A DNA stretch of 14,615 nucleotides, taken from positions 1-14,615 of the forward strand of contig JAFGDC010000173.1 of the NCBI GenBank assembly GCA_016932295.1, written 5' to 3'. Shown piece by piece: positions 1-6,466 of the stretch (its first letter is position 1; each line of letters starts with the position of its first letter). The DNA is from a candidate division CSSED10-310 bacterium. GTDB taxonomy: Bacteria > CSSED10-310 > JAFGDC01. The notes under the pieces are model-generated. The model made no database searches and was not told the DNA's origin. It was given only the letters and a program-made list of their open reading frames with translations. The translations under genes and the position numbers were made by a program.

Positions 1-1035
1 ATCGCTGTACCAGACTTCCTCGAGGCTCATGGCATGGAGATCCACCCCGGTCTCGTCGAACAGCACGCAGGCACCCGCCTTGCCGTACGGCCGAATGGCG
101 ATGCAGTACCAGGGTCCATAGCAGGGGAGATTATACTTGTCCGGCAGATCGATGAGTGGATCGTCATCCGGAACCGCCGCCTGCCGGGTCTCCACGTTGC
201 GCACGATGACCTCGTTCATGGTATTGGTGGAGGCCACCAGGGCGAGATCCTGGAACTGCTCCACGTTGGTCTCCACGCCGGCCCCATCGGCCACGGCCTT
301 GGCTTCCAGGATGATGGACTGCATGTCGATGCGGTCGCTGTCCACCAGTTTCATGTTCTGTACGGCGAGCCCCTCCGGTGTCGCCGCACCCATTACCGTG
401 AGCGGATTGTAGGAGATCTTATCGATCTTCTCCCGACCCGCCCAGCGCATCATGTCCACCATGGTGCGATAATTTTCGCGGACGAGCACTGCGCTGATCT
501 GGACCCGGGGCAGTTTCGTCTTGAACAGGTCGCGGTAGCGGTTCACCGTTCGTATCGCGTTCTGGACGCTCTCGAAGACACCCTTGCCGCGCAGGGGATC
601 ATTGTCCTCGGTGCTGGGCGCTTCCAGGGAGAATTCCAGGATGTCCAGGCCGTTCTCCACGAGCCGCTTGAGTTCATCCTCCCTGAACAACACGCCGTTG
701 GTGGTAAGCTGCGCGGCCATGCCATGTCCCTTGAGCCGGTCGATGATACCGAGCGTGGCGCGCTTCCGGCAGAGCGGCTCGCCGCCGCCGCATATGCGCC
801 ACTCGAGCACGCCGAGCCTGGCGGATTCGTCAACGATTTCGAACCACCGTTCATCCGACAGCTCGCGTGTTGGATCGATGTCCTGCGCGCGCGGGGCCGA
901 ACGCTGCCAGCAGAAGGTGCAGCGCAGATTGCACAGGTCGGTGATCTCCACTTCCATCTTGGTGGGTCCGGCGGTGTCTCCATCGAGCCACTTGATCACC
1001 CGTTTCGTTTTCTCCAGTCTCGTTTCCGGATACAT
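1..1035 (-). CDS. Radical SAM/SPASM-type enzyme, third of three tandem copies, C-terminus cut by window edge
   Basis: Seen: 345 codons are open from ATG at 1035 to the left edge with no stop. The radical SAM cluster motif CX3CX2C is at C35, C39 and C42 (CNLRCTFC), in the usual ITDLCN context. A glycine-rich SAM-binding stretch CGGGEP lies at 82-87 and LTTNG at 110-114. Near the end, C305 and C323 sit around PWYCIAIRPYG, which looks like the start of a SPASM/twitch auxiliary Fe-S domain. The remaining cysteines would lie beyond the edge. The start is supported by GGAGG about 5 nt upstream, overlapping the stop of the preceding gene 10 bp away, so translation is probably coupled. Known: such enzymes cleave SAM to a 5'-deoxyadenosyl radical, and SPASM members often modify peptides or proteins or dehydrogenate alcohols. 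Inferred: cytoplasmic tailoring enzyme of unknown substrate. It is closely similar to the preceding gene (1046-2260), sharing FCWQRS, PRA, CGGGEPL and IRPYG. Confidence 0.9.
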   Translation of the reverse strand, partial: MYPETRLEKTKRVIKWLDGDTAGPTKMEVEITDLCNLRCTFCWQRSAPRAQDIDPTRELSDERWFEIVDESARLGVLEWRICGGGEPLCRKRATLGIIDRLKGHGMAAQLTTNGVLFREDELKRLVENGLDILEFSLEAPSTEDNDPLRGKGVFESVQNAIRTVNRYRDLFKTKLPRVQISAVLVRENYRTMVDMMRWAGREKIDKISYNPLTVMGAATPEGLAVQNMKLVDSDRIDMQSIILEAKAVADGAGVETNVEQFQDLALVASTNTMNEVIVRNVETRQAAVPDDDPLIDLPDKYNLPCYGPWYCIAIRPYGKAGACVLFDETGVDLHAMSLEEVWYSD

Positions 1036-1045
1036 TCGGCCTCCG

Positions 1046-2260
1046 CTATTCCACGCCGGCCCGACGGCGCAACATGCATTTCAACCGGCCCAGCAGGCTC
1101 CTGCCGCGATGCGCCAGGGAACCGGGCACGCTGAACGCACCTCGCTTCTCCTGTTCCAGCAATGCTTTTTGAATGTTCTTACCCTCGATAACGAACGGCG
1201 GGCAACACCTGGCGCAATAATCCGGCAGGTCCTGCGCGGCGATATCACGGCGGATCCGGTTGAAATAATCGCCTTCCCAGATTTCCTCGATGGTGTAGTC
1301 ATCGAGGCTGTCACTCTCGTCGTCGTTGAACAGCACGCAGGGTCCCACCAGGCCGTACGGCCGGATCGCCATGACCTGCCAGGGCAGGTAGCAATGGGCC
1401 GCGCAGAATCCGGAAGCGGCCGCATGGTGGGCATCCTCCTTGATGACCTCATCCAGTTTATTGGTACCACCCACGTATCTTGTGTCGATGAAATCGTCTA
1501 TGTTGGTTTCCAATCCCAGTGCATCGGCGATCCGCTTGGCCTCACGACAGATCTCCGGCAATTCCGCCAGTTGTTCGGCATTGAGCTTCAATGCCCGGGC
1601 CGGCTCGTACGGCGGCTTGGAGATGACGATGGGATTCATGGAGAGTTTCTCGCAGCCCGTTTCATGAGTGAACCGCATCATCTCTGGCAGCAACCGGTAG
1701 TTCATGGTGGTGAGTACGCCGGCGATCAGCACCCGCGGCCTGTCCCTGCCCAGTTTTTCCTTCCAGAACTTGAACTGCCGCATTGCTTCGGTCGTGTTCT
1801 GGAACGAGTAATCGATCCCCCGCAGGTAGTTGTTCACTTCCTGGTCGGGGGCTTCCATGCTTATTTCCACCTGGTCCCAGCCCAGGCGCACCAGTTTTTC
1901 GATCACATCCGGCTTGAACAGGGTGCCGTTGGTGGTGAGTTCCCCGCGCATCCCCAATTCCTTGACGAGATACATCGCGTCAACCGATACATCGGGCCTC
2001 ATCAATGGTTCGCCGCCGCCGCACAGGTGCCATTCCCGGGCACCCATGGCGGCGGTGCGCCGAACCAGGTCCAACCATTGCTCCCGGGTGAGTTCCCGTG
2101 ACACATCCACGTCGATGGCCCGGGGGGACGAGCGCTGCCAGCAAAAAATGCACCTGGAATTGCACAGATCGGTGATTTCCGCCTCGATCCTGTATGGCGG
2201 TGCCGGGATTCCCCTGGCCCAACTCACCAACCGTTCCAGTTTTTCCTCGTAGCCCCGCAT
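1046..2260 (-). CDS. Radical SAM/SPASM-type enzyme, second of three tandem copies
   Basis: Seen: 404 aa. Motif CX3CX2C at C33, C37, C40 (CNSRCIFC); CGGGEP at 80-85; LTTNGTLF near 108-115. The C-terminal Fe-S region has C286, C290, C308 (after AIRPYG) and a final CARCC at C349, C352, C353, consistent with one auxiliary [4Fe-4S] cluster of SPASM/twitch type. After it comes a roughly 50-residue basic tail rich in Arg (RRRAGVE at the end) that its neighbours lack or that is cut off. The start is backed by a GGAG/AAGGA-like site just upstream. Only 3 bp separate it from the upstream radical SAM gene and 10 bp from the downstream one, so all three are one transcription unit. Known: the family does radical chemistry on peptides, proteins or small molecules. 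Inferred: it works on the same or a related substrate as its paralogue at 1-1035. The substrate cannot be read from the sequence. Confidence 0.93.
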   Translation of the reverse strand: MRGYEEKLERLVSWARGIPAPPYRIEAEITDLCNSRCIFCWQRSSPRAIDVDVSRELTREQWLDLVRRTAAMGAREWHLCGGGEPLMRPDVSVDAMYLVKELGMRGELTTNGTLFKPDVIEKLVRLGWDQVEISMEAPDQEVNNYLRGIDYSFQNTTEAMRQFKFWKEKLGRDRPRVLIAGVLTTMNYRLLPEMMRFTHETGCEKLSMNPIVISKPPYEPARALKLNAEQLAELPEICREAKRIADALGLETNIDDFIDTRYVGGTNKLDEVIKEDAHHAAASGFCAAHCYLPWQVMAIRPYGLVGPCVLFNDDESDSLDDYTIEEIWEGDYFNRIRRDIAAQDLPDYCARCCPPFVIEGKNIQKALLEQEKRGAFSVPGSLAHRGRSLLGRLKCMLRRRAGVE

Positions 2261-2263
2261 TGG

Positions 2264-3424
2264 CTATCCTTCTCCCCCGGTCGCGCGTCGGGCCGATTCA
2301 ATCCAGCGTTCGTACACCACCTCGCGTTCATTCTCGGACAGGCGGTTCAGGATCTCCTCGCGCATCGCGCGGTTCTTGTGGATATGTTCGATGTGACAGG
2401 TGGCGCATTCAGGCGGAAGCTCGCCGATGAGGATCCGGTACCGCAGCCCGGAAAAATACTCACCATGCCAGACCTCGTGCAAACCGGACCCGGCCGCCTC
2501 CCGGCCCCGGCTGAAAAAAACACAACAGGGGGAAACGTCCCCATTGGGCCGCACCACCATGTTGTACCACGGTTGAAAGCAGACCACCGGCAGCAGATTG
2601 TGATCGACGGCCCGTTCCTGCTCCACCAGTCTCGTATCCAGATCATCCTTGGCGATGAGATCCACCTCCCGCAAGTCGGCGAGGTTGTGCCGGAGACCCG
2701 CGTCATCGGCGATGGCAATGGCATGTTCGAGGAAAGCCTGGAAGTCCATGGTCTGTCCGCGGCTCAATTTGAGTGCCGGACCATCGGGTGTGCAGGGGGC
2801 AATTGGTTCCAGGATGAACTTGGCGCATCCCAGGGAGGCGGCCAGCCGCACCATGTCGGGGACCTGTCGGTAGTTCGGCGCCATGAGGATGCTCTTCCAG
2901 TGAATCTCGGGGAGAGCCGCGCCGCGAGCCTGTTTGACCGCCTGGAAGCGTTCCATTGCCTGGATGGCTTTGCGGAACGTTCGCCACCGGCCGCGCAGCT
3001 TGTCGTGGGTTCTGGCATCGGCGCCGTCGATACTGAACTCCACCGAGTTCCAGCCAAGGTCCACGATACGCTCGATGGCGTCACCCTTGAACAGGGTGCC
3101 GTTGGTGGTAAGGTCACCCCAGCCGCCGCTCTGTTTGATGAGGGTCATCATATCCAGGACCGTGCCGGCATGCACCATGGCCTCGCCGCCTCCGGAGATG
3201 CGCCAGGCGCGTACACCGAGAGTGATGCCTTCGCGTGTGAGGTCAAGCTGGCGTTCCTTCGACATCTCGTCACTGTAATCCCAGTTCTCGGCCTTTTTCT
3301 TCTCGAGTGTGCCGCAGAAGCAACAGCGCAGGTTGCACAGGTCGGTGGGATTCAGTTCGACATTGAAGGGGCCCCGTGGTTCACCCCTGGACCACGAGAT
3401 CAGTCTTGCCACGACATCGTCCAT
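2264..3424 (-). CDS. Radical SAM/SPASM-type enzyme, first of three tandem copies (divergent)
   Basis: Seen: 386 aa. Radical SAM motif at C30, C34, C37 (CNLRCCFC, with an extra Cys at 35). SGGGEA at 77-82 replaces the CGGGEP of the two downstream copies; LTTNGTLF at 105-112. The C-terminal SPASM-like region has C282, C300 and C301 (FQPWYNMVVRPNG between) and ECATCH at C340 and C343, enough to ligate one [4Fe-4S] cluster. AAGGAGG lies 4 nt before the ATG, and a strong sigma-70-type promoter lies just upstream (3448-3476), so this is the first gene of a three-gene unit. It is less like the other two than they are like each other: it lacks the FCWQRS signature and has FCGTLEKKK there. Known: SPASM radical SAM proteins include RiPP maturases, anaerobic sulfatase maturases and dehydrogenases of the BtrN type. 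Which of these applies cannot be decided. Confidence 0.93.
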   Translation of the reverse strand: MDDVVARLISWSRGEPRGPFNVELNPTDLCNLRCCFCGTLEKKKAENWDYSDEMSKERQLDLTREGITLGVRAWRISGGGEAMVHAGTVLDMMTLIKQSGGWGDLTTNGTLFKGDAIERIVDLGWNSVEFSIDGADARTHDKLRGRWRTFRKAIQAMERFQAVKQARGAALPEIHWKSILMAPNYRQVPDMVRLAASLGCAKFILEPIAPCTPDGPALKLSRGQTMDFQAFLEHAIAIADDAGLRHNLADLREVDLIAKDDLDTRLVEQERAVDHNLLPVVCFQPWYNMVVRPNGDVSPCCVFFSRGREAAGSGLHEVWHGEYFSGLRYRILIGELPPECATCHIEHIHKNRAMREEILNRLSENEREVVYERWIESARRATGGEG

Positions 3425-3447
3425 CCAGCCTCCTTCGAAACAGGGTC

Positions 3448-3476
3448 ATTATAGGTATGCCCTCTCATGAACGCAA
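3448..3476 (-). promoter_or_regulatory. Sigma-70-type promoter for the radical SAM triplet
   Basis: On the minus strand, TTGCGT (3471-3476) is followed by a 17-nt spacer and a perfect TATAAT (3448-3453). Transcription would start near 3441, giving a leader of only about 17 nt that carries AAGGAGG (3429-3435) before the ATG at 3424. The -35 matches TTGACA at only three positions; the -10 and spacing are ideal. It implies that the three radical SAM genes can be transcribed independently of the genes upstream. Confidence 0.65.
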
Positions 3477-3565
3477 CTTGAGGGGAGCAGGCCCGGCAGC
3501 GTCCATGGTGTGGCGCGGGAGCAATCACGATTGTCGGGGAGCGCCCATGAAACAACCGGTCATGG

Positions 3566-3581
3566 CATCGAGGGGTCGATG
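3566..3581 (-). other. Small perfect stem-loop downstream of the BtrH_N-like gene
   Basis: CATCGA, a GGGG (CCCC on minus) loop, and TCGATG form a 6-bp hairpin 28 nt after the stop at 3610 and before the promoter at 3448-3476. No T-tract follows in the minus direction, so it is a weak candidate for a transcript end rather than a proper intrinsic terminator. The rest of the 185-bp gap holds only 11-22 codon ORFs with no persuasive ribosome binding site. Confidence 0.25.
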
Positions 3582-3609
3582 TCGTGTTCGATCATTCACT
3601 GGCGGGGAG

Positions 3610-4563
3610 TCAGAATGATTCGGCCAGCAGTGACTCGAGCAGACTGATTCCGTATTCCTCGCGGACCCGGCAACTGGTAAGGAGTTCCACCGCGGCGGTG
3701 ACTCGGTCCGGTTCGGGAGTGGTTCGGTCACGGGGGAACGAATACAGCCTGGACAATTCAGCCAGGTTGACGGCGACTGATCGGTAGGCATCAGACGCCG
3801 CCAGCAGGTGCTCCCGCACGCAGGGCAGTACCTCCGCAGCCTCCGCAAGGAACTCCGTGGCATACGCCCGGCACTGGTGCCAGACAGCGGCATTGAAGCG
3901 CATGCCCAGGTCGTCGGCGTTGCCGGCACGGGCTGTCTCCGCCCAGGTGGAGTAGGCGGCGGGACCACCGGTATAGCGTGGCAGCAGCCACTCATCGGGA
4001 TTTCGGGCGAAAGCCACGGCGAATTCCAGGGCGGCGCGGACCGTGACGGCGGGATCTGCCGGATCGCCTGGCAGCACACGGTAACACTCGAGCACACCCG
4101 TGCCGCCCCCACCGAGCGACCGCCATGGCTTCAATCCGGCGTGATCGGGTGTGGGTGGACCATTGTACAAGTAGCCCAAGTCATTGTATCCGGTGATCAC
4201 GTAGTATTCCGGCAGCTCCATCTCCCATGCGTAACATGGCAGACCTCCGGTAATGGCGTTTCTGGTCATTTCCCAGGCCTGAGCCACCTTCTCCCCGTAT
4301 TCCGGCTGGGTGCTGAATGCGAGGATCCCCGCGACCGAGTAACCGAGATTGGGGGCATGCTCGAACAGGGGTTTCGCTTTCCAGGCCGTGGGACCGCTCG
4401 GCCCCCCCTCCTGATGGATGTTGAGCACGAAGGCGTGTCCAGTGCCGCCATAGAGCCACGCAGTGGAAGGGGCGATGCCAAGGTAGTCGAGACAGCCCTC
4501 GATACAGCCGAGATGGCTGACCCAGGATGGTTTCCATCGCAAGCCGGGTAATTGTCGTTGCAT
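3610..4563 (-). CDS. Putative BtrH_N-like (papain/C39-like fold) protein
   Basis: Seen: 317 aa, no signal peptide or membrane segment. The N-terminus has two cysteines, C20 and C24 (HLGCIEGCLDYLG), followed by a Gly-rich LYGGTGHAF (37-45) with H43. The middle is rich in Tyr/Trp with conserved-looking blocks GLPCYAWE and YYVITGYND. The last 120 residues are helical and Ala/Leu-rich. Known: butirosin BtrH N-terminal domains and related cysteine-peptidase-like folds begin with a Cys on a helix, then a glycine loop. BtrH itself is an acyltransferase. Inferred, from motif order and memory of the family only: a Cys-dependent acyltransferase or peptidase-like enzyme. The start has GAGGAGA (4568-4574) upstream. 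It lies 147 bp after the B12-type radical SAM gene and 185 bp before the radical SAM triplet, all in the same direction. It could equally be an uncharacterised family with a chance resemblance. Confidence 0.5.
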   Translation of the reverse strand: MQRQLPGLRWKPSWVSHLGCIEGCLDYLGIAPSTAWLYGGTGHAFVLNIHQEGGPSGPTAWKAKPLFEHAPNLGYSVAGILAFSTQPEYGEKVAQAWEMTRNAITGGLPCYAWEMELPEYYVITGYNDLGYLYNGPPTPDHAGLKPWRSLGGGGTGVLECYRVLPGDPADPAVTVRAALEFAVAFARNPDEWLLPRYTGGPAAYSTWAETARAGNADDLGMRFNAAVWHQCRAYATEFLAEAAEVLPCVREHLLAASDAYRSVAVNLAELSRLYSFPRDRTTPEPDRVTAAVELLTSCRVREEYGISLLESLLAESF

Positions 4564-4710
4564 GAGGTCTCCTCTGGTTGAGAAAGTAGTGTGTCATGTC
4601 CGGCGCGTTTGGTGAATAGGCGACGGATGGCCCGAATTCTCCGCGGTGTACGCCGGGGGGGCACCGACCGGGACCGAGGCAGACTCGCTCGAATGCCCTT
4701 CATGCAATTT

Positions 4711-6138
4711 CTATGTTGATGATTTTTTCAGCAGGTTGAACTTTATCCAGAACAGTATGTTATAAAAAATGATTCTGGGCGTGAGCCGGAAATATCGCTT
4801 CAGGTAATATGTATATAGTGCATAGAAAATGCCATCGAACAGAAGATTTGGTGGCGCCTTGATGATTCTCGAGGTCAAAGGGAACAACCGGGGAAACATT
4901 ACGGTGAGGGCGAAGAGCCGCTGGATATTCCGCTGTTCTTTAATAGCCGGATTGGCGACAATGGATAGGTCGTAGGAAAGGAAACCCATGTCCTTGATGG
5001 AGGCCGGATCGAAAAGCCGATGCGAAACGAGGTACTCGTAAAGTTCAGTGTTCGGATAGGGCTGGAACAGGTAGCAGCAGGCATAGACGGGCTTCAACCT
5101 GATGTTCAGATGCAAGGTGTGCAGGGATTGCTCGAGGGTTTCCGTGGGCAATCCCACCATGTTCATGGTAAGGAATGGAATTTTGTGCATGCGCAGCATA
5201 CGCGCCGCCCGCAGGAGATGCCTGTCCGTCACATTCTTTTTGAGGAAGCCTGTGCGGAACCGCTCTTCTCCCGTCTCCACGGCGAATGACATGGATTGCA
5301 GTCCGGTGGCTTTCATCAAGGCGCACATCTCATCGTCCAGATTGTTGGCACGTAACGAACCGACATATTGGACACCTCTCGTGGCGAGTTGCGGCAGGAA
5401 CTCCCGAAGCCACTTCTTGTTGGTGCCGAACGCATCGTCGACAAAATGCAGGAACTCGAACCGGTACGTACCGATCAACTCGTCGATTTCCGCCAGCACA
5501 TGCTCGATACTGCGGAATCTCACATATTTTCCCAACCCACTGAACAGTCTCATCTTGGCGTGGTTATGGCAGTAGTTGCACTTGTACGGACAGCCGCGGC
5601 CCAGCAGCATGGCCTTGACCTTTCTTGATTTGAAAAAAGGGTAGCGGTCATACATTTCCCGATCCGCGAAGGGCAGCGTGTCCAGGTCCACCACGAGCGG
5701 ACGAAGCGGATTGCGATACTCCTTGCCATCCGCCTTGATCCATAGATTCTCTATAGCTGTTGGATGTTCGCCGCGATCCAGGGCATCGCACAGTTCGACA
5801 AGCGGCTGCTCGCCCTCGCCGATACAGACGAAATCGGCCACGTCATTCTGGAACAGGTCCTCAGGATTGAGCGTCACATGGTTACCACCGAATATAATGG
5901 GAATGTTCTTCTCAGACTTGACACGACGGGCTGCCTGCAATGCCCATTTCACCGTCGGTGTAAGGCAGGAGAAGGCTATCAGGTCCGGATTGGCATCGAG
6001 CACTTTCCTGACCACGTCATGTTCCAGATGATCGATGAAGACCATGCACTGGTGACCGTGTTGCTTCAGATATGCACTGAGATGCATGGTTCCGAAGTAT
6101 TCATATGCGAGATCTTGTAAGAAAAGAACGTTGGCCAT
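4711..6138 (-). CDS. Cobalamin-binding-domain radical SAM enzyme (BchE-like architecture)
   Basis: Seen: 475 aa. Residues 1-140 look like a Rossmann-type B12-binding domain, with FGGNHVTL at 83-90 and CIGEGE at 105-110. The classic DxHxxG cobalamin His motif is not seen, as is common in this class. The radical SAM core follows with C183, C187, C190 (GCPYKCNYCHNH), FVDDAFG at 232-238, VETG at 287-290 and GLPTET at 329-334. From about 423 the C-terminus is aromatic, hydrophobic and basic (many Phe, Tyr, Ile, Lys), suggesting attachment to the membrane surface. Known: members methylate or rearrange unreactive carbons in lipids, bacteriochlorophyll, hopanoids and natural products. The ATG at 6138 has GAGGG 6 nt upstream. 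It is the first of five co-directional genes and could start the whole cassette. Locally more AT-rich at its 3' end than its neighbours. The substrate is unknown. Confidence 0.9.
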   Translation of the reverse strand: MANVLFLQDLAYEYFGTMHLSAYLKQHGHQCMVFIDHLEHDVVRKVLDANPDLIAFSCLTPTVKWALQAARRVKSEKNIPIIFGGNHVTLNPEDLFQNDVADFVCIGEGEQPLVELCDALDRGEHPTAIENLWIKADGKEYRNPLRPLVVDLDTLPFADREMYDRYPFFKSRKVKAMLLGRGCPYKCNYCHNHAKMRLFSGLGKYVRFRSIEHVLAEIDELIGTYRFEFLHFVDDAFGTNKKWLREFLPQLATRGVQYVGSLRANNLDDEMCALMKATGLQSMSFAVETGEERFRTGFLKKNVTDRHLLRAARMLRMHKIPFLTMNMVGLPTETLEQSLHTLHLNIRLKPVYACCYLFQPYPNTELYEYLVSHRLFDPASIKDMGFLSYDLSIVANPAIKEQRNIQRLFALTVMFPRLFPLTSRIIKAPPNLLFDGIFYALYTYYLKRYFRLTPRIIFYNILFWIKFNLLKKSST

Positions 6139-6161
6139 CCCGATCCCTCAAAATTCACGGA

Positions 6162-6190
6162 ATCGTACCAGAACAACCCGCACAAATCAA
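6162..6190 (-). promoter_or_regulatory. Candidate promoter of the B12-type radical SAM gene
   Basis: On the minus strand, TTGATT (6185-6190), a 17-nt spacer and TACGAT (6162-6167) each match the sigma-70 consensus at four of six positions. The -10 lies 23 nt before the ATG at 6138, the same distance as in the promoter of the radical SAM triplet. This is moderate evidence only. Confidence 0.4.
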
Positions 6191-6312
6191 ACGTCGGAGG
6201 GGTAGCGTACGTTGCTGGGCGACTGAAAGAACCACATACGGCCGCCAGCCCGGTTGTCGACCCAGCGCCATGGTAACCAGACCGGGACGGCCTGACGTAC
6301 TATACCATCCGC

Positions 6313-6331
6313 ATCCCCAGGTATCCCCAGG
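6313..6331. repeat. Two tandem copies of a 9-bp repeat
   Basis: ATCCCCAGG occurs at 6313-6321 and 6323-6331, one base apart, so the period is 10 bp, about one helical turn. It sits midway between two divergent genes and could be an operator half-site pair. Chance is also possible. Confidence 0.4.
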
Positions 6332-6401
6332 CACTCCTCCACATCCCCTTTAACCGAGTCACCTGATCGCCGCCGCTTCACATTCGGTGCAACCGGAATG
6401 C

Positions 6402-6431
6402 TTGTCCCCCCGTTCCGCGGCATGGTAGCAT
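6402..6431 (+). promoter_or_regulatory. Candidate promoter of the AI-2E-family gene
   Basis: TTGTCC (6402-6407), an 18-nt spacer and TAGCAT (6426-6431) lie 35 nt before the ATG at 6467. Each box matches four of six consensus positions. The ribosome binding site GAGGTGA at 6454-6460 follows. Confidence 0.35.
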
Positions 6432-6466
6432 GGGTTCCGCACAACATCACGGCGAGGTGACAGAAA

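Larger units (their letters stand above)
6139..6466. other. Divergent intergenic region, 328 bp
   Basis: It separates the minus-strand radical SAM cassette from the plus-strand AI-2E-family gene. It contains a candidate promoter for each side (6162-6190 minus, 6402-6431 plus) and a short tandem repeat at 6313-6331. No open frame here has a ribosome binding site or recognisable product, and no RNA gene was recognised. Confidence 0.6.

Noticed and set aside
34..1134. 366-codon open frame on the plus strand
   Set aside because: It is codon-for-codon antisense to the radical SAM gene at 1-1035, has no ribosome binding site and no recognisable domain. The minus-strand reading shows CX3CX2C and other family motifs.
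584..2101. 505-codon open frame on the plus strand
   Set aside because: A GC-driven shadow lying across two radical SAM genes. Its composition is unlike any family I know and it spans the gene boundary at 1035-1046.
2378..3454. 358-codon open frame on the plus strand
   Set aside because: Antisense shadow of the radical SAM gene at 2264-3424. It lacks a ribosome binding site and covers that gene's promoter.
3425..3609. Possible RiPP precursor ORF in the gap before the radical SAM triplet
   Set aside because: Only frames of 11-22 codons exist, without good ribosome binding sites or a leader/core pattern. The longest overlaps the start of the next gene.
4266..4703. 145-codon minus-strand frame starting in the gap before the BtrH_N-like gene
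   Set aside because: Considered as a small upstream gene or precursor peptide. It lacks a ribosome binding site and mostly overlaps the BtrH_N-like gene in another frame.
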